A stretch of DNA of 64,000 bases from Myxococcales bacterium (lineage in GTDB: Bacteria; Myxococcota_A; Polyangia; Polyangiales; Polyangiaceae), in assembly GCA_021847645.1 (NCBI GenBank), contig JAJZQG010000002.1:27063-91062 (forward strand). Direction: 5' to 3'. Position numbers and translations under genes: made by a program. The notes under the pieces were generated by a model. The model did not search any database and was not told the origin of the DNA. It was given only the letters and a program-made list of their open reading frames with translations. Shown one piece after another: positions 36,273 to 47,712 of this stretch; the first letter of the stretch is position 1; every line of letters starts with the position of its first letter.

Positions 36273-37925
36273 TCAAGCGCCGGCGTCGCGGAAGGCGGCG
36301 CCGACGATGGTGCGGGCTTCCTCGAGGATCCTATCGAGATGCGCGCGGCCCAGGAAGCTCTCGGCGTAGATCTTGTAGATGTCTTCGGTGCCGGAGGGAC
36401 GCGCGGCGAACCAGCCGTTGCGGGTGACGACCTTCAGGCCACCGATGGGCGCGCCGTTTCCCGGTGCGTTGGTGAGCCTGGCGTCGATCGGCTCCCCGGC
36501 CAGCTCCCTTGCCGTGACCATGTCCGGGGTGAGCTTCTTGAACGCTGCCTTTTGCGCGGGAGTCGCGGCCGCGTCGATTCGCTCATAGACCGGTGAGCCG
36601 AACTGCTCCTCGAGCTCCTTGTAGACCACGCCGGGGTCCTTGCCCCAGCGTGCCGTCAGCTCCGCCGCGAGAAGATCCAGGATGATGCCGTCCTTGTCCG
36701 TGGTCCACACCGTGCCGTCCATGCGCAGGAACGAGGCCCCGGCGCTCTCCTCGCCGCCGAACCCGTAGGAGCCGTCGATCAGGCCGGGCACGAACCACTT
36801 GAAGCCCACCGGCACCTCGGACAGCTTTCGCCCGAGCCTGGCTGCCACCCGGTCGATCATCGAGCTCGACACCAGGGTCTTGCCCACCGCGGCGTCGGCA
36901 CGCCAGCCAGGGCGGTTCTGGAACAGGTACCAGATGGCGACTGCGAGATAGTGATTCGGGTTCAGCAGCCCTGCCGTGCGCGTGACGATCCCGTGCCGGT
37001 CGTAGTCCGGGTCGTTGCCGAAGGCGATGTCGAAGCGGTCCTTGTGCCGGATGAGGCCGGCCATCGCGTAGGGCGACGAGCAGTCCATGCGGATCTTGCC
37101 GTCCTTGTCGACGGTCATGAACGAGAACGTCGGGTCGACCGCGCGATTGACCACTTCGAGCTCGAGGCCGTAGCGGTCGGCGATGGGATCCCAGAAGCCG
37201 ATGCCCGAGCCGCCGAGGGGATCGACGCCGATCTTGAGCCTGGCGTCAGCGATCGCCTTCATGTCGATGATGCGCGCGAGGTCCTCGACATAGGGGGCGA
37301 CGAAATCGTATTCGATTGTCGTCGAGGCGCGTCGCGCGCGCTCGAACGGCATGCGCTTGATGCCGTCCGTGCCGCTGCGCAGAAGCTCGTTGGCGCGATC
37401 CTGCATCTTCGAGGTGGTCTCGGTGTCGGCAGGCCCGCCGTCGGGCGGGTTGTACTTCAGGCCGCCGTCGTCGGGCGGGTTGTGCGACGGCGTGATGACG
37501 ATGCCGTCGGCGAGCCCGGAGGTGCGTCGCTTGTTGTGCTGGAGAATGGCGTGGGAGACGACGGGCGTCGGGGTATAGCCGAGGCCTTTCTGGATGCGCG
37601 TGGGAACGCCGTTGGCGGCGAGGACTTCGAGCACGGTGGCGAGTGCGGGCTCGGACAGGGCGTGGGTGTCCATGCCCACGAACAAGGGGCCGTCGACGCC
37701 GCGGGCGGCGCGCACCTCGCACACGGCCTGGGTGATGGCGAGGATGTGGCGCTCGTTGAAGGACTTTCGGAAGGACGAGCCACGGTGACCGGATGTGCCG
37801 AAGGCCACGCGCTGGGACGGCTCCGCAACGTCGGGCTGCAGGCTGTAGTACTGGGAGACGAGCCGGGGCACGTTGACGAGGATTTCCCTGGGGGCGGGCT
37901 TTCCAGCGAGTTCATGAACGCTCAT
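36273..37925 (-). CDS. pgm: phosphoglucomutase (alpha-D-glucose phosphate-specific)
   Basis: 550 residues, GGAGGA ribosome site. It interconverts glucose 1-phosphate and glucose 6-phosphate. Motifs: N-terminal [11 protein letters not shown], catalytic phosphoserine S147 in [16 protein letters not shown], metal loop [10 protein letters not shown], sugar-binding [12 protein letters not shown], and the phosphate-binding [15 protein letters not shown] at the C-terminus. Length equals that of E. coli Pgm (546). Links central metabolism with glycogen and envelope polysaccharide precursors. Confidence 0.97.
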   Translation of the reverse strand: MSVHELAGKPAPREILVNVPRLVSQYYSLQPDVAEPSQRVAFGTSGHRGSSFRKSFNERHILAITQAVCEVRAARGVDGPLFVGMDTHALSEPALATVLEVLAANGVPTRIQKGLGYTPTPVVSHAILQHNKRRTSGLADGIVITPSHNPPDDGGLKYNPPDGGPADTETTSKMQDRANELLRSGTDGIKRMPFERARRASTTIEYDFVAPYVEDLARIIDMKAIADARLKIGVDPLGGSGIGFWDPIADRYGLELEVVNRAVDPTFSFMTVDKDGKIRMDCSSPYAMAGLIRHKDRFDIAFGNDPDYDRHGIVTRTAGLLNPNHYLAVAIWYLFQNRPGWRADAAVGKTLVSSSMIDRVAARLGRKLSEVPVGFKWFVPGLIDGSYGFGGEESAGASFLRMDGTVWTTDKDGIILDLLAAELTARWGKDPGVVYKELEEQFGSPVYERIDAAATPAQKAAFKKLTPDMVTARELAGEPIDARLTNAPGNGAPIGGLKVVTRNGWFAARPSGTEDIYKIYAESFLGRAHLDRILEEARTIVGAAFRDAGA

Positions 37926-38066
37926 GCATTCCTCCGGGCAGAAGCCGAAGGCCGGGGGGCCTCGGCCGCGTCATCATCGTCCCGACGCCGACGAAGATCC
38001 AGCGGGAGATGAACGATGGTGCGCGGCAGCATCGCGGGCATAGCACCGGTGCAGACCGACTACCTC

Positions 38067-39965
38067 CTAAGGCCCGCCGGGCTCGAGCGCTTTCATCAGC
38101 TGCTCCATGGCCGGCGCCAGCTGGCCGGCGTCGGGCCCCAGCACGTTCGTCAGCAGGCTCGTCATGTCGATCGGCCCCAGATCCTGATCGCCGTGGCGCT
38201 CGTCGAGCCACCGCCGGGCGATCGCGCGCACCTTCTCGCCATCCGCCTGCGCGGCCAGCGAGTCCACCGGCCCCCTGCCTGGCGCGGTGCGGAACCGATA
38301 CTTGTCCGCATAGGCCCGCAGCCCCGCAAAGAAGCGCTGGTCGCCCAGGCTCTTGCGCAGCTCGCGATACAAGTACGGTCCCTTGCCATAGACCAATCCC
38401 GCATAGCCGATCGGCGTGCCGAACGCCGACGCCGGGCGGTCGACCGCCCCGTCTTCGCCGCCAAGCATGCGCATGGCGACGTAGTTCATTCTCACGTTGG
38501 TGTCGCCGTCCTTGCGGGCACGCGCCTGGCCGTACCGATCTTCGAGGTAGATTATCGTGGAGTATTGGGCGAGGCTCTCGTCCACGAAGGGGTGATCGCG
38601 CGAGTCGGTGCCCACGAGGCCGTACCACCATTGATGGGCCACTTCGTGCGCGGTGGTGAACTCGAGCGTCGCGTCCATGAGCGACGATATCTGCGTGGAC
38701 GTGCCGGCTCCGAGGGCGGGCAGAAGGCGCATCATCGGGTCGTCGGGCTCGAACGGGCGGTAGAGCATGCCAGCGACCGCGACCAACCCCGTGAACTCGA
38801 CACCTCCGGCACCGCCCACCAGGGGCGCCTCGACGATGTCCAGATCGGCCCACGGATAGGGGCCGAAGCGCTTCTCGAAGATGGCCAATGCGTTCTGCGC
38901 CACATCCAGAACGCGCTCGGCGGGCTTCTGGTCGCCCTCCCGGAACGTGGAACGCAGGGTTACGTCGTCCACATTTCGCGAGACCGATTGGAGCCCGTCG
39001 CCGGCGAAGACGGCGAAGTTGCGAACCGCGGCTGCACCGATGTCGTAGCGCCGTGCCGGAGGCTGATCGCCCCGGGCCGGCAACAGCGCTTGGGACGCCT
39101 CGATGCCCGGCGTGATGGCGTGATAGAGGGCGGGCACGATGACGCGGGCGCGCACGTTGGACAGCTCGTCCGGACCGATGTCGCCGAAGGCCGCGGCCTC
39201 GGGCTTGTCCCAGGCGCCATTGCGGCGACGCGCGACGACTGCATAGAAGTTCGCCATGGACACGAACCCGCCGCACACGGACAGCAAGCCGTAGTCGCTC
39301 TGCACCTTGGCTCCGCTCAAGGCACCGAGGCTGGCGATGCCCTGGGACAGCAGGCCGGTGTCCTGGGGGTTGCGCCGCTCGAGCACGCCTTGCAGAGACA
39401 GGCGAATGCGGAGCCGATCCCCGGGCTGCAGGGGCTTGGGAGGCTTGACCACGAGCAGCGACGGCGACGGAGAGAAGATCGTGCACGCGACGGACTCGCA
39501 CTGTCCGGAGGACATGGTGATGAGCGGGCCGCGCGAAGGCTGGTTGCCAGGCAGGGGCTCCGGATTGCCGTAGATGCGGAGCTCGACCTCGCCGAGCGGG
39601 CTGGACTCGCGGTTGGTGAACCACAGCTGCTCGTCCAGATCGAACAGGCCTGCTGCGGGGTCGATGCGCACGGTCAGGTCGTAGAGCGGAAGGTCCTCGA
39701 GGTGCGCGACGCCGACCGCCTCGAGCAAGCGTGGGCGCTCGCGCTGCCGCAGCGACGTCATCAGGGGTGAGGCATCATACCAGGCAGCGCCCGGGCGAAC
39801 GACCGCGTCGAGGGGCGAGGACGAGTCCGTCGCGGTGGCGTCGGCAGGGGCTGGAGCAGCCGCGGTCACGGGAGGCGCGGCGGGTGGTGCGCTTGGCGCG
39901 CGCGCGGCGCAACCGGCGGGCAGCAGCGGCGCGATCAGGGCGGCGGCGAGGAGGCGGGCACGCAT
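38067..39965 (-). CDS. M1-family (gluzincin) metallopeptidase lipoprotein
   Basis: 632 residues from ATG 39963-39965. The lipobox LPAGC (C19) makes it an envelope lipoprotein. After a Pro/Ala linker comes an N-terminal beta domain (LYDLTVRIDPAAGLFDLDEQLWF), then the catalytic domain with HEVAHQWW and the third zinc ligand Glu 18 residues after the second His in PFVDESLAQYS, the exact HExxH-x18-E spacing of M1 peptidases. The upstream substrate motif reads GGAGGVEFTG instead of GAMEN, so aminopeptidase specificity may differ. A helical C-terminal domain completes it. Likely degrades peptides in the periplasm or outside. Confidence 0.92.
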   Translation of the reverse strand: MRARLLAAALIAPLLPAGCAARAPSAPPAAPPVTAAAPAPADATATDSSSPLDAVVRPGAAWYDASPLMTSLRQRERPRLLEAVGVAHLEDLPLYDLTVRIDPAAGLFDLDEQLWFTNRESSPLGEVELRIYGNPEPLPGNQPSRGPLITMSSGQCESVACTIFSPSPSLLVVKPPKPLQPGDRLRIRLSLQGVLERRNPQDTGLLSQGIASLGALSGAKVQSDYGLLSVCGGFVSMANFYAVVARRRNGAWDKPEAAAFGDIGPDELSNVRARVIVPALYHAITPGIEASQALLPARGDQPPARRYDIGAAAVRNFAVFAGDGLQSVSRNVDDVTLRSTFREGDQKPAERVLDVAQNALAIFEKRFGPYPWADLDIVEAPLVGGAGGVEFTGLVAVAGMLYRPFEPDDPMMRLLPALGAGTSTQISSLMDATLEFTTAHEVAHQWWYGLVGTDSRDHPFVDESLAQYSTIIYLEDRYGQARARKDGDTNVRMNYVAMRMLGGEDGAVDRPASAFGTPIGYAGLVYGKGPYLYRELRKSLGDQRFFAGLRAYADKYRFRTAPGRGPVDSLAAQADGEKVRAIARRWLDERHGDQDLGPIDMTSLLTNVLGPDAGQLAPAMEQLMKALEPGGP

Positions 39966-40044
39966 GGCCCGAGCATACCACCACAGGACAAGGGCGCCCG
40001 GATCAAGACGATAGGACAATCGCGTAGTGATGTGCGAATCGACA

Positions 40045-41127
40045 TCAGTCCATGGCAGGGTAGTCGGTGTAGCCCTTGGGGCCCGGCGTGTAGAACGTCT
40101 TGAAGTCCGGCGGGTTCAGCGGCTGTTCGCGGCGCAGGCGCTCGACCAGGTCGGGATTGGCGAGGAACGGGCGGCCGAAGGCGATCAGGTCGGCCTTGCC
40201 TTCGCGCAGCGCCGCCTCGGCCGAGGGGCGATCGAACCCGCCGCTGGCGACATACGTGCGCGGCCAGGCCTTGCGCATCGCGGCCTTGAGCGTCGCCGGC
40301 ACCTGAGGCGCGCCCATCGCGGAATGGTCGACGACGTGGATGTACTCGATTCCCGTGGGAGCCAGCTGCTCGACGAGCAAAAGGTGCGTTGCGTCGGTCT
40401 CGTCGTAGGCGGCCATGCCGGCGTTGACGCCGTACGGAGAAAGGCGGATGCCGACCTTGTCGCCTCCGATCGCCGCTGCGATTGCCGTCGCGACCTCGAC
40501 GACGAAGCGGATTCGACGATCGATCGAGCCGCCGTAGGCGTCGGTGCGCTGGTTGGTGTGCGGGCTGATGAACTGCTCGAGCAGATAGCCATTGGCACCG
40601 TGAATCTCCGCACCGTCGAATCCAACGTCTACCGCGTTGCGCGCCGCGGCGACATACTCCTGCAGCGCGGACTCGATATTCGCCGTGGTCATGGCCTGGG
40701 GGACGGGGTGCGGCTGCATGCCTTGTTGGTCGGTGTAGATCTCTCCGGGCGCGGCGACGGCGCTGGGGGCGAGCAGCACGGCGCCGGCGGGCAGGTTCAG
40801 CGGGTGCCCGACACGTCCGGTATGCATGAGTTGCACGAAGATGTGTCCGCCACGGGCGTGCACCGCGGAGGTGACTTGCCTCCAGCCATCGAGCTGCGCT
40901 GGTGTGAAGATACCCGGGATGCGCGCGTAGCCGAGGCCGTTGGGCGAGGGCGACGTGCCTTCGGTGATGATGAGGCCGGCACCGGCGCGCTGCCGGTAGT
41001 AGTCGGCCATGAGCGCGTTGGGCACGTTGCCTTGCGCGCGGCTGCGCGTCATCGGGGCCATGACGGTGCGATTGGCGAGCTCGAGCTTGCCGAGGCGAGC
41101 CGGGGAGAAGAGCATGCTGTCGGACAT
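40045..41127 (-). CDS. Old Yellow Enzyme family ene-reductase
   Basis: 360 residues, CGGAGA ribosome site before ATG 41125-41127. An FMN-dependent TIM barrel that reduces activated C=C bonds or nitro groups. Visible: N-terminal LELANRTVMAPMTRSRA, FVQLMHTGRVGHP, the substrate His/Asn pair in EIHGANGYLLEQFISP, NQRTDAYGGSIDRRIRF, and the C-terminal FMN-phosphate motifs ASGGFD and LIAFGRPFLANPDL. Closest in type to NemA/XenB. It is divergent from a PAS histidine kinase with a 12-bp palindrome between them. Confidence 0.95.
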   Translation of the reverse strand: MSDSMLFSPARLGKLELANRTVMAPMTRSRAQGNVPNALMADYYRQRAGAGLIITEGTSPSPNGLGYARIPGIFTPAQLDGWRQVTSAVHARGGHIFVQLMHTGRVGHPLNLPAGAVLLAPSAVAAPGEIYTDQQGMQPHPVPQAMTTANIESALQEYVAAARNAVDVGFDGAEIHGANGYLLEQFISPHTNQRTDAYGGSIDRRIRFVVEVATAIAAAIGGDKVGIRLSPYGVNAGMAAYDETDATHLLLVEQLAPTGIEYIHVVDHSAMGAPQVPATLKAAMRKAWPRTYVASGGFDRPSAEAALREGKADLIAFGRPFLANPDLVERLRREQPLNPPDFKTFYTPGPKGYTDYPAMD

Positions 41128-41266
41128 CGATTTCTCCGGAGATGAGGCCGCCCGCGCGTGCGGGATCGGTCCCAAGCGTTGTGGTATAGCCTGATCGATG
41201 CCGTTGCGGGGGAACGGTTGCGGGCGACAGCAGACGCATTCGGCGGGCGAGGACAGCGCTTGCAAG

Positions 41267-41278
41267 CGTTCTGCAAGA
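41267..41278. promoter_or_regulatory. 12-bp perfect palindrome between ene-reductase and histidine kinase genes
   Basis: CGCTTGCAAGCG lies in the 186-bp divergent spacer, 140 bp upstream of the ene-reductase and 36 bp upstream of the kinase start. Genes of this enzyme family are often under local repressors, and such a palindrome could be an operator. No regulator gene is adjacent. Confidence 0.35.
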
Positions 41279-41313
41279 CGCGCTAGGGTGGCGACCTCAG
41301 GAAGGACAGCGCA

Positions 41314-43362
<2,049 letters not shown>

Positions 43363-43480
43363 GCGAAAAGGCGTTTCGGGGCCTCCGAAGAGCTGCTGGC
43401 AATGGGATGGTCCGTGGACTGGGGGTCCCTTGCCCCATGGTGGGCACGGGCGCGGCGGGTCGATGGTCGCGCCGCCGCGG

Positions 43481-44365
43481 CTATTGGCGCACAAACCGCG
43501 GCGTGAGCGTGGTGTCGACGAACATCACGATGCGCACGGGCGAGCCGCTGGTGCTGAAGGCGGCGGTGATGAACGGCATGGCGAAGGTACGCAGGTCGCG
43601 CAGCAGGAAGTTGGGCGCGACGCGCACACGGCGAGCAAAGCCCAGTGCCCGGCGGGCGGCGTCACCCAAGGAGTATCCACGGAAGTCGGTCATGGCGCCG
43701 GGCTGTGCACCGCGATAGGCGGTGGCGCTCTCATCGGCTTCCAGCTCGATGGCGAGCTCAGCGGGGATTTCCCCGGGCGCGGAGAACGCCCCGCGCAAGG
43801 TGCCAGCCAGGTCGGCGACCGCGTTCGGCAGCACCAGGTGCTGGGCGGCGAGCGGAGTACGATTCACGTAGCGCACGGTCGCGCTGATCGTCCTGGTGGA
43901 GCCGCCACACACGGTGCAGGTCGCGAAGCCGTCTTCGCATTCCGGGCAGTCGTCGACCGAGGATGTGTTGCCGGTGGGGCTTTGCACGAGCAGCACGCCG
44001 ACTCCGGAGCAGCGGGGGCACGGGCCGAATCCAGGGCGGATGCGGCAGTTGGTGCAGGTGGTGGGCTGCACGGGCTGGGAGGTGTCGAGCTCGCGGAAGG
44101 AGGCGGCGAGCGCCTCGGAGATCGGCGGTCCGTGGCTGGCGGCGAGCTTCTCGTAGAGCTCGGAGGACAGCTCCTCCCGGCGGCTCCAGCCTTGCTCGTT
44201 GGCGCCTTGGGCGGCCACGATGATTCCGGCCCAGCGCTCCTGCGCCACGTACCTGGCCGCCCCCACGCCTGCCGATTGCGCCACGTCCTCGTCGAGGGCG
44301 CCCGTGGCAAGCGCGGCGCGGGAGCGCTCCAGGATTTCGAGCAGCGACGTGGACGATTGGGTCAT
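43481..44365 (-). CDS. protein with DnaJ-type cysteine-rich zinc region
   Basis: 294 residues, CGAGGAGAA ribosome site. Residues 104-153 contain four CxxC pairs (C104/C107, C116/C119, C140/C143, C150/C153) spaced like the zinc-binding region of DnaJ (CPRCSGVG, CVCGGS-like turns), but there is no J domain and no G/F region. The N-terminal 100 residues are helical; the C-terminal 140 residues are mixed and resemble a beta substrate-binding part. It is divergent, 236 bp apart, from a gene for an Hsp70-like ATPase. A co-chaperone role without a J domain is the obvious hypothesis, unproven. Confidence 0.78.
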   Translation of the reverse strand: MTQSSTSLLEILERSRAALATGALDEDVAQSAGVGAARYVAQERWAGIIVAAQGANEQGWSRREELSSELYEKLAASHGPPISEALAASFRELDTSQPVQPTTCTNCRIRPGFGPCPRCSGVGVLLVQSPTGNTSSVDDCPECEDGFATCTVCGGSTRTISATVRYVNRTPLAAQHLVLPNAVADLAGTLRGAFSAPGEIPAELAIELEADESATAYRGAQPGAMTDFRGYSLGDAARRALGFARRVRVAPNFLLRDLRTFAMPFITAAFSTSGSPVRIVMFVDTTLTPRFVRQ

Positions 44366-44518
44366 GGCAGGTTCTCCTCGTGACCCCTTGTACCACGGAA
44401 GCATCGATGGCCGACGGTCCGAGCCGCGACCGGGTCGGAGGGGAATGCCCTGCGAACACCGCGCACATCCAGGCAAGACCGGATCATTGTCGCGCGGGAA
44501 TTGTCAACGCCCGACGCC

Positions 44519-44530
44519 GTGTCCGGACAC
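44519..44530. promoter_or_regulatory. 12-bp perfect palindrome in the zinc-protein/Hsp70 divergent spacer
   Basis: GTGTCCGGACAC lies 71 bp upstream of the Hsp70-like start and 153 bp upstream of the zinc-protein start. It could be an operator shared by both directions. It is not a CIRCE element. Confidence 0.35.
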
Positions 44531-44601
44531 GCCCGAGCTGGGGGCAGTCTTGACGGCTGCAGCGACCTTCTGCACAGTGGGCGGCCTGGAGGGTTGAACT
44601 T

Positions 44602-47600
44602 TTGCTGGCATTGGGGCTCGACATCGGAACGGCGTACGCACGCGCGGCGGTCTTCCGTACACACGAGGCTGAGCTCATTCAATTCCCCGACGGGGCTCAC
44701 AACATTCCGGCAGTCGTCTCCTTCGCCGGGGGCGGGACGAAGGTGGGCAGAGCCGCGCTGGGCAGAGCTGCCACGCAACCGCACCTGACCGTGCGCGCCG
44801 TCAAGAGGATGCTGGGGCGCGACGTCGACGACGCAGTCATCGAGCGGCTATCGTCCCGGGCCGCGTACTCCCTGGTGCCGCAGGAACGAGGAGGCTTCGT
44901 TCTGCAACTGGGAAGCGAGCAGCGCCAGGTCGAAGACATCGCCGCGCTCCTCATTCGCCACGTCCTCGACGTGATCAGCGAGAAGTACGGCGAGCGTCCG
45001 ACCTCCGCGGTGCTCACGACGCCGTTCTGGTACGGCCGCAGGCAGCGAGCCGCGTTGGAGAAGGCGGCCGGGCAGGCCGGGGTGGAGTCGTTGCAGGTGC
45101 TGACCGAGGCAACGTGCACGGCGTTGTCGCTGCTGGACGCCGGTGCGGGGACGAGGCGCGTGGCAGTCGTGGATGTTGGCGCGGGGGGTTGCACGGCGTC
45201 GATCATCGAGCTTGCCCCGGGGCGGGTGCAGTTGGTTTCGAGCGCGGGGGATCCACTGGGCGGGGGCGACGACGTGGACTGGGCGCTTGCCCTGGCGGTC
45301 TACAAGGGACTGGAGGCCAGGCTGGGCGCGTTCCCTGCGGACGCTTGCGTGAGCGAGATGATCCGTCAGACGTGCGAAGCGGCCAAGTGCACGCTGGCTC
45401 AGGCATCGAGCGTGACGGCGGTGATTCCTTTCCTGCCGATCGGTCCGGGACTGCAGAACCAGGAAATCGTCATCGGTCGCGAGCACATCGACAAGATTCT
45501 GCAGGACTCGGTGGCTCGCGTGGGGGACGCCTGCCACCGTGCCCTCGAGTCGGCGTCGCTATCGAAGGGCGATCTGGCGGCGGTGTACGCCACCGGTGGC
45601 ACGACGCGGCTGCCGGCCATCCGAGCCGCGATCGAGCCGGTGCTTGGTCCGATCTCCGCTCGCAAGCTCGACCCCGACGGGTCCGTGGCGTTGGGGGCGG
45701 CGAATCAAGCGGGTATGCTCGCTGGTTTGACCGATGGCGTGGCGGTGATCGACGTACAGACGAACCTGTCGATTCCGCCCGCGGGCCAGGGCGCCGCGGC
45801 CAGCATTCCGCCGGCGCAGGTCCATACGGCGCCTCCGCCGTCCGGCTCGGATCGAGTGCAAGTCGACATGAGCTCGGTTCGTGTCGAGATGGCGACCTTG
45901 TTGGCGTCGCTGCGCGCGGGCGCGGTGACCGATGGAGGGAAAGCCCAAACGCAAGGCGCGACGCGGGCCAACGACCTGGTCGAGGAGGACCCGTCGTTGT
46001 CCCAAGCGCAGCTCGACGACAATGCAGCGCGCTTGGCGGAACTGTGGACCCTGCTGACGGTGTGCATGCAAACCGCCAGGCAGTACCGCTGGGAGCATCC
46101 GCAGACCGAGACGCAGCTTCGGCGCTGTGTCGACGCGATTGGCGACTATCTCAAACAGTCGCCCGAGAGCCTGAGCTTCGACGTGGGCTCGATGCAGCTG
46201 TCCTATCACGGGAAAGTCGTATGGAAGCCGGATCGTCCCCCCTACGACCGGATTCCCTACGAGCTGTTCGTCGAGGGCCTTCGCAAGGTCCAGCTCAAGC
46301 CCGGAATCACCTCCGGAGAGGTCAAGGACTTTCTGGGCGTGCTGCTGCGCGACGCCTCGCTCGGGTTCGGCGCCGAGGACGACGCGGCCACGGCGCTGTG
46401 GGATCGGCGCTTGCAGCATGTTGGATGGCTGGCGGTCGATGCTTTCGCCGACGGCGACGATCCGGAGTTCATGGAGCAGCGCGACGAGCTGGTGCGGCAG
46501 ATCGACCTTCGTGGAGAGAGCGCGGAGCAGCTGGGGCTGTACGCCGCGGCCCGTCGCAATCTTGCCGAATCCATCCAGCTCGTGGCGTTGGACGAGGCAA
46601 GCCGGATCACTGTGGAGGCACAACTTCATCTGGCCGAGTCGGAGTGGTTCGACCGATTCGCCTTCGGCTTCCGCGCCGCGTGGGCGGTGGCCAGCGCATC
46701 GAACGTCACGTTGCGACTGACCTCCACACTGGAGCGGTGGGCGCGCGACCAAGCCGCGGCCCGGAGCGCTTCGAGCATCCTGCAGCTGTTCGCGTCGCTC
46801 GACGACGCTGCCGCGCTGTGCGAGTCCCCTACCCTGGCGGCCTCGTTGCGCGAGTCGCTGCTCACCTCGCTGTTCTCGATCGAGCAGATTCTTCAGCTCA
46901 TCGACTTTCTGGCCGAGGCTCCCGACGAACCCTCGCTGCCCCTGCTGGGGCGCGCGCTCGAGCTCATCGGGGAAGACGACAGCCTGGTCGCCAGCGTCCT
47001 GGGCAAGTACCCCACCTCGCCGCTTGGCTTGCAGGACGTGCTGGTCAGCTGGGCGACGACGCGTCTCGAGGGGCGTGAGCAGCTGCTCGCCGAGCTGCTC
47101 CCGTCGTTTTCCGTCGAGCACGCCTGCGTTACGCTCGCCGCACTGCGCGGCCTGGGCACACCGGCCGCCGTGGCGGCGGTGAGCGCGGCGCTTCACTCGC
47201 CCCACGTCGCCGTGCGAATGGAGGCTCTGGCCTCCCTGCCCGAAGCGCCGGTCGACCGCGTTCGAGACGACATCCGCTCGCTGGTGGAGGACCCGGACCC
47301 GGAGATGCGGATTCGCGTGCTCGAGACCGTGGCCTCGCGACGGATCCTCGCGGCGGGGCCCACGCTGGTGCGCCGGATCCAGGCCGACTCGTTCCACGAG
47401 CTGTCGGTCATCGAACGACGTTTGCTGCTGGCCGCGGTGGGGGCACTGAACCGGGGGCGAGCCGAAGGGATCGCGCTCGAGCTGTTGGGCAAGCGCGGGC
47501 TGCTGCGCTCCGATACCGAGGAGATGTCGCGCGTGCTGGCCGCTGAGTTCCTCGCCGGTTCCGAGTCCCCCGAAGCCCTCGACGCCCTTCAGCGGATTGC

Positions 47601-47712
47601 CAAGTCCAAGTGGTTCACCTCCAGCTCGGTGCGCGATGCCGCCACGCGTGCTGCGGGACAGGTCGAGCAGCGTCGTTCCGTCGTGCCGCCGAAACCCGAG
47701 GAGGCCTCATGA
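44602..47712 (+). CDS. Hsp70-like ATPase fused to a sensor-like module and HEAT-like repeats
   Basis: 1036 residues, TTG start with GGAGGG 10 nt upstream. Residues 1-380 are an Hsp70 nucleotide-binding domain: phosphate 1 LGLDIGTAYARAAVF, phosphate 2 VVDVGAGGCTASII (less Thr-rich than DnaK DLGGGT), adenosine motif YATGGTTRLPAI, and DPDGSVALGAANQAG. There is no DnaK substrate-binding beta domain. Instead, after a Pro/Gly linker, residues about 460-600 form a module (QYRWEHPQTETQLRRCVDAI ... LKPGITSGEVKDFLGVLLRD) that resembles the N-terminus of the next protein, and the C-terminal ~450 residues are helical repeats of HEAT type (VAAVSAALHSPHVAVRMEAL, DPDPEMRIRVLETVASRRI). Its TGA overlaps the next ATG. 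Confidence 0.88.
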   Translation: MLALGLDIGTAYARAAVFRTHEAELIQFPDGAHNIPAVVSFAGGGTKVGRAALGRAATQPHLTVRAVKRMLGRDVDDAVIERLSSRAAYSLVPQERGGFVLQLGSEQRQVEDIAALLIRHVLDVISEKYGERPTSAVLTTPFWYGRRQRAALEKAAGQAGVESLQVLTEATCTALSLLDAGAGTRRVAVVDVGAGGCTASIIELAPGRVQLVSSAGDPLGGGDDVDWALALAVYKGLEARLGAFPADACVSEMIRQTCEAAKCTLAQASSVTAVIPFLPIGPGLQNQEIVIGREHIDKILQDSVARVGDACHRALESASLSKGDLAAVYATGGTTRLPAIRAAIEPVLGPISARKLDPDGSVALGAANQAGMLAGLTDGVAVIDVQTNLSIPPAGQGAAASIPPAQVHTAPPPSGSDRVQVDMSSVRVEMATLLASLRAGAVTDGGKAQTQGATRANDLVEEDPSLSQAQLDDNAARLAELWTLLTVCMQTARQYRWEHPQTETQLRRCVDAIGDYLKQSPESLSFDVGSMQLSYHGKVVWKPDRPPYDRIPYELFVEGLRKVQLKPGITSGEVKDFLGVLLRDASLGFGAEDDAATALWDRRLQHVGWLAVDAFADGDDPEFMEQRDELVRQIDLRGESAEQLGLYAAARRNLAESIQLVALDEASRITVEAQLHLAESEWFDRFAFGFRAAWAVASASNVTLRLTSTLERWARDQAAARSASSILQLFASLDDAAALCESPTLAASLRESLLTSLFSIEQILQLIDFLAEAPDEPSLPLLGRALELIGEDDSLVASVLGKYPTSPLGLQDVLVSWATTRLEGREQLLAELLPSFSVEHACVTLAALRGLGTPAAVAAVSAALHSPHVAVRMEALASLPEAPVDRVRDDIRSLVEDPDPEMRIRVLETVASRRILAAGPTLVRRIQADSFHELSVIERRLLLAAVGALNRGRAEGIALELLGKRGLLRSDTEEMSRVLAAEFLAGSESPEALDALQRIAKSKWFTSSSVRDAATRAAGQVEQRRSVVPPKPEEAS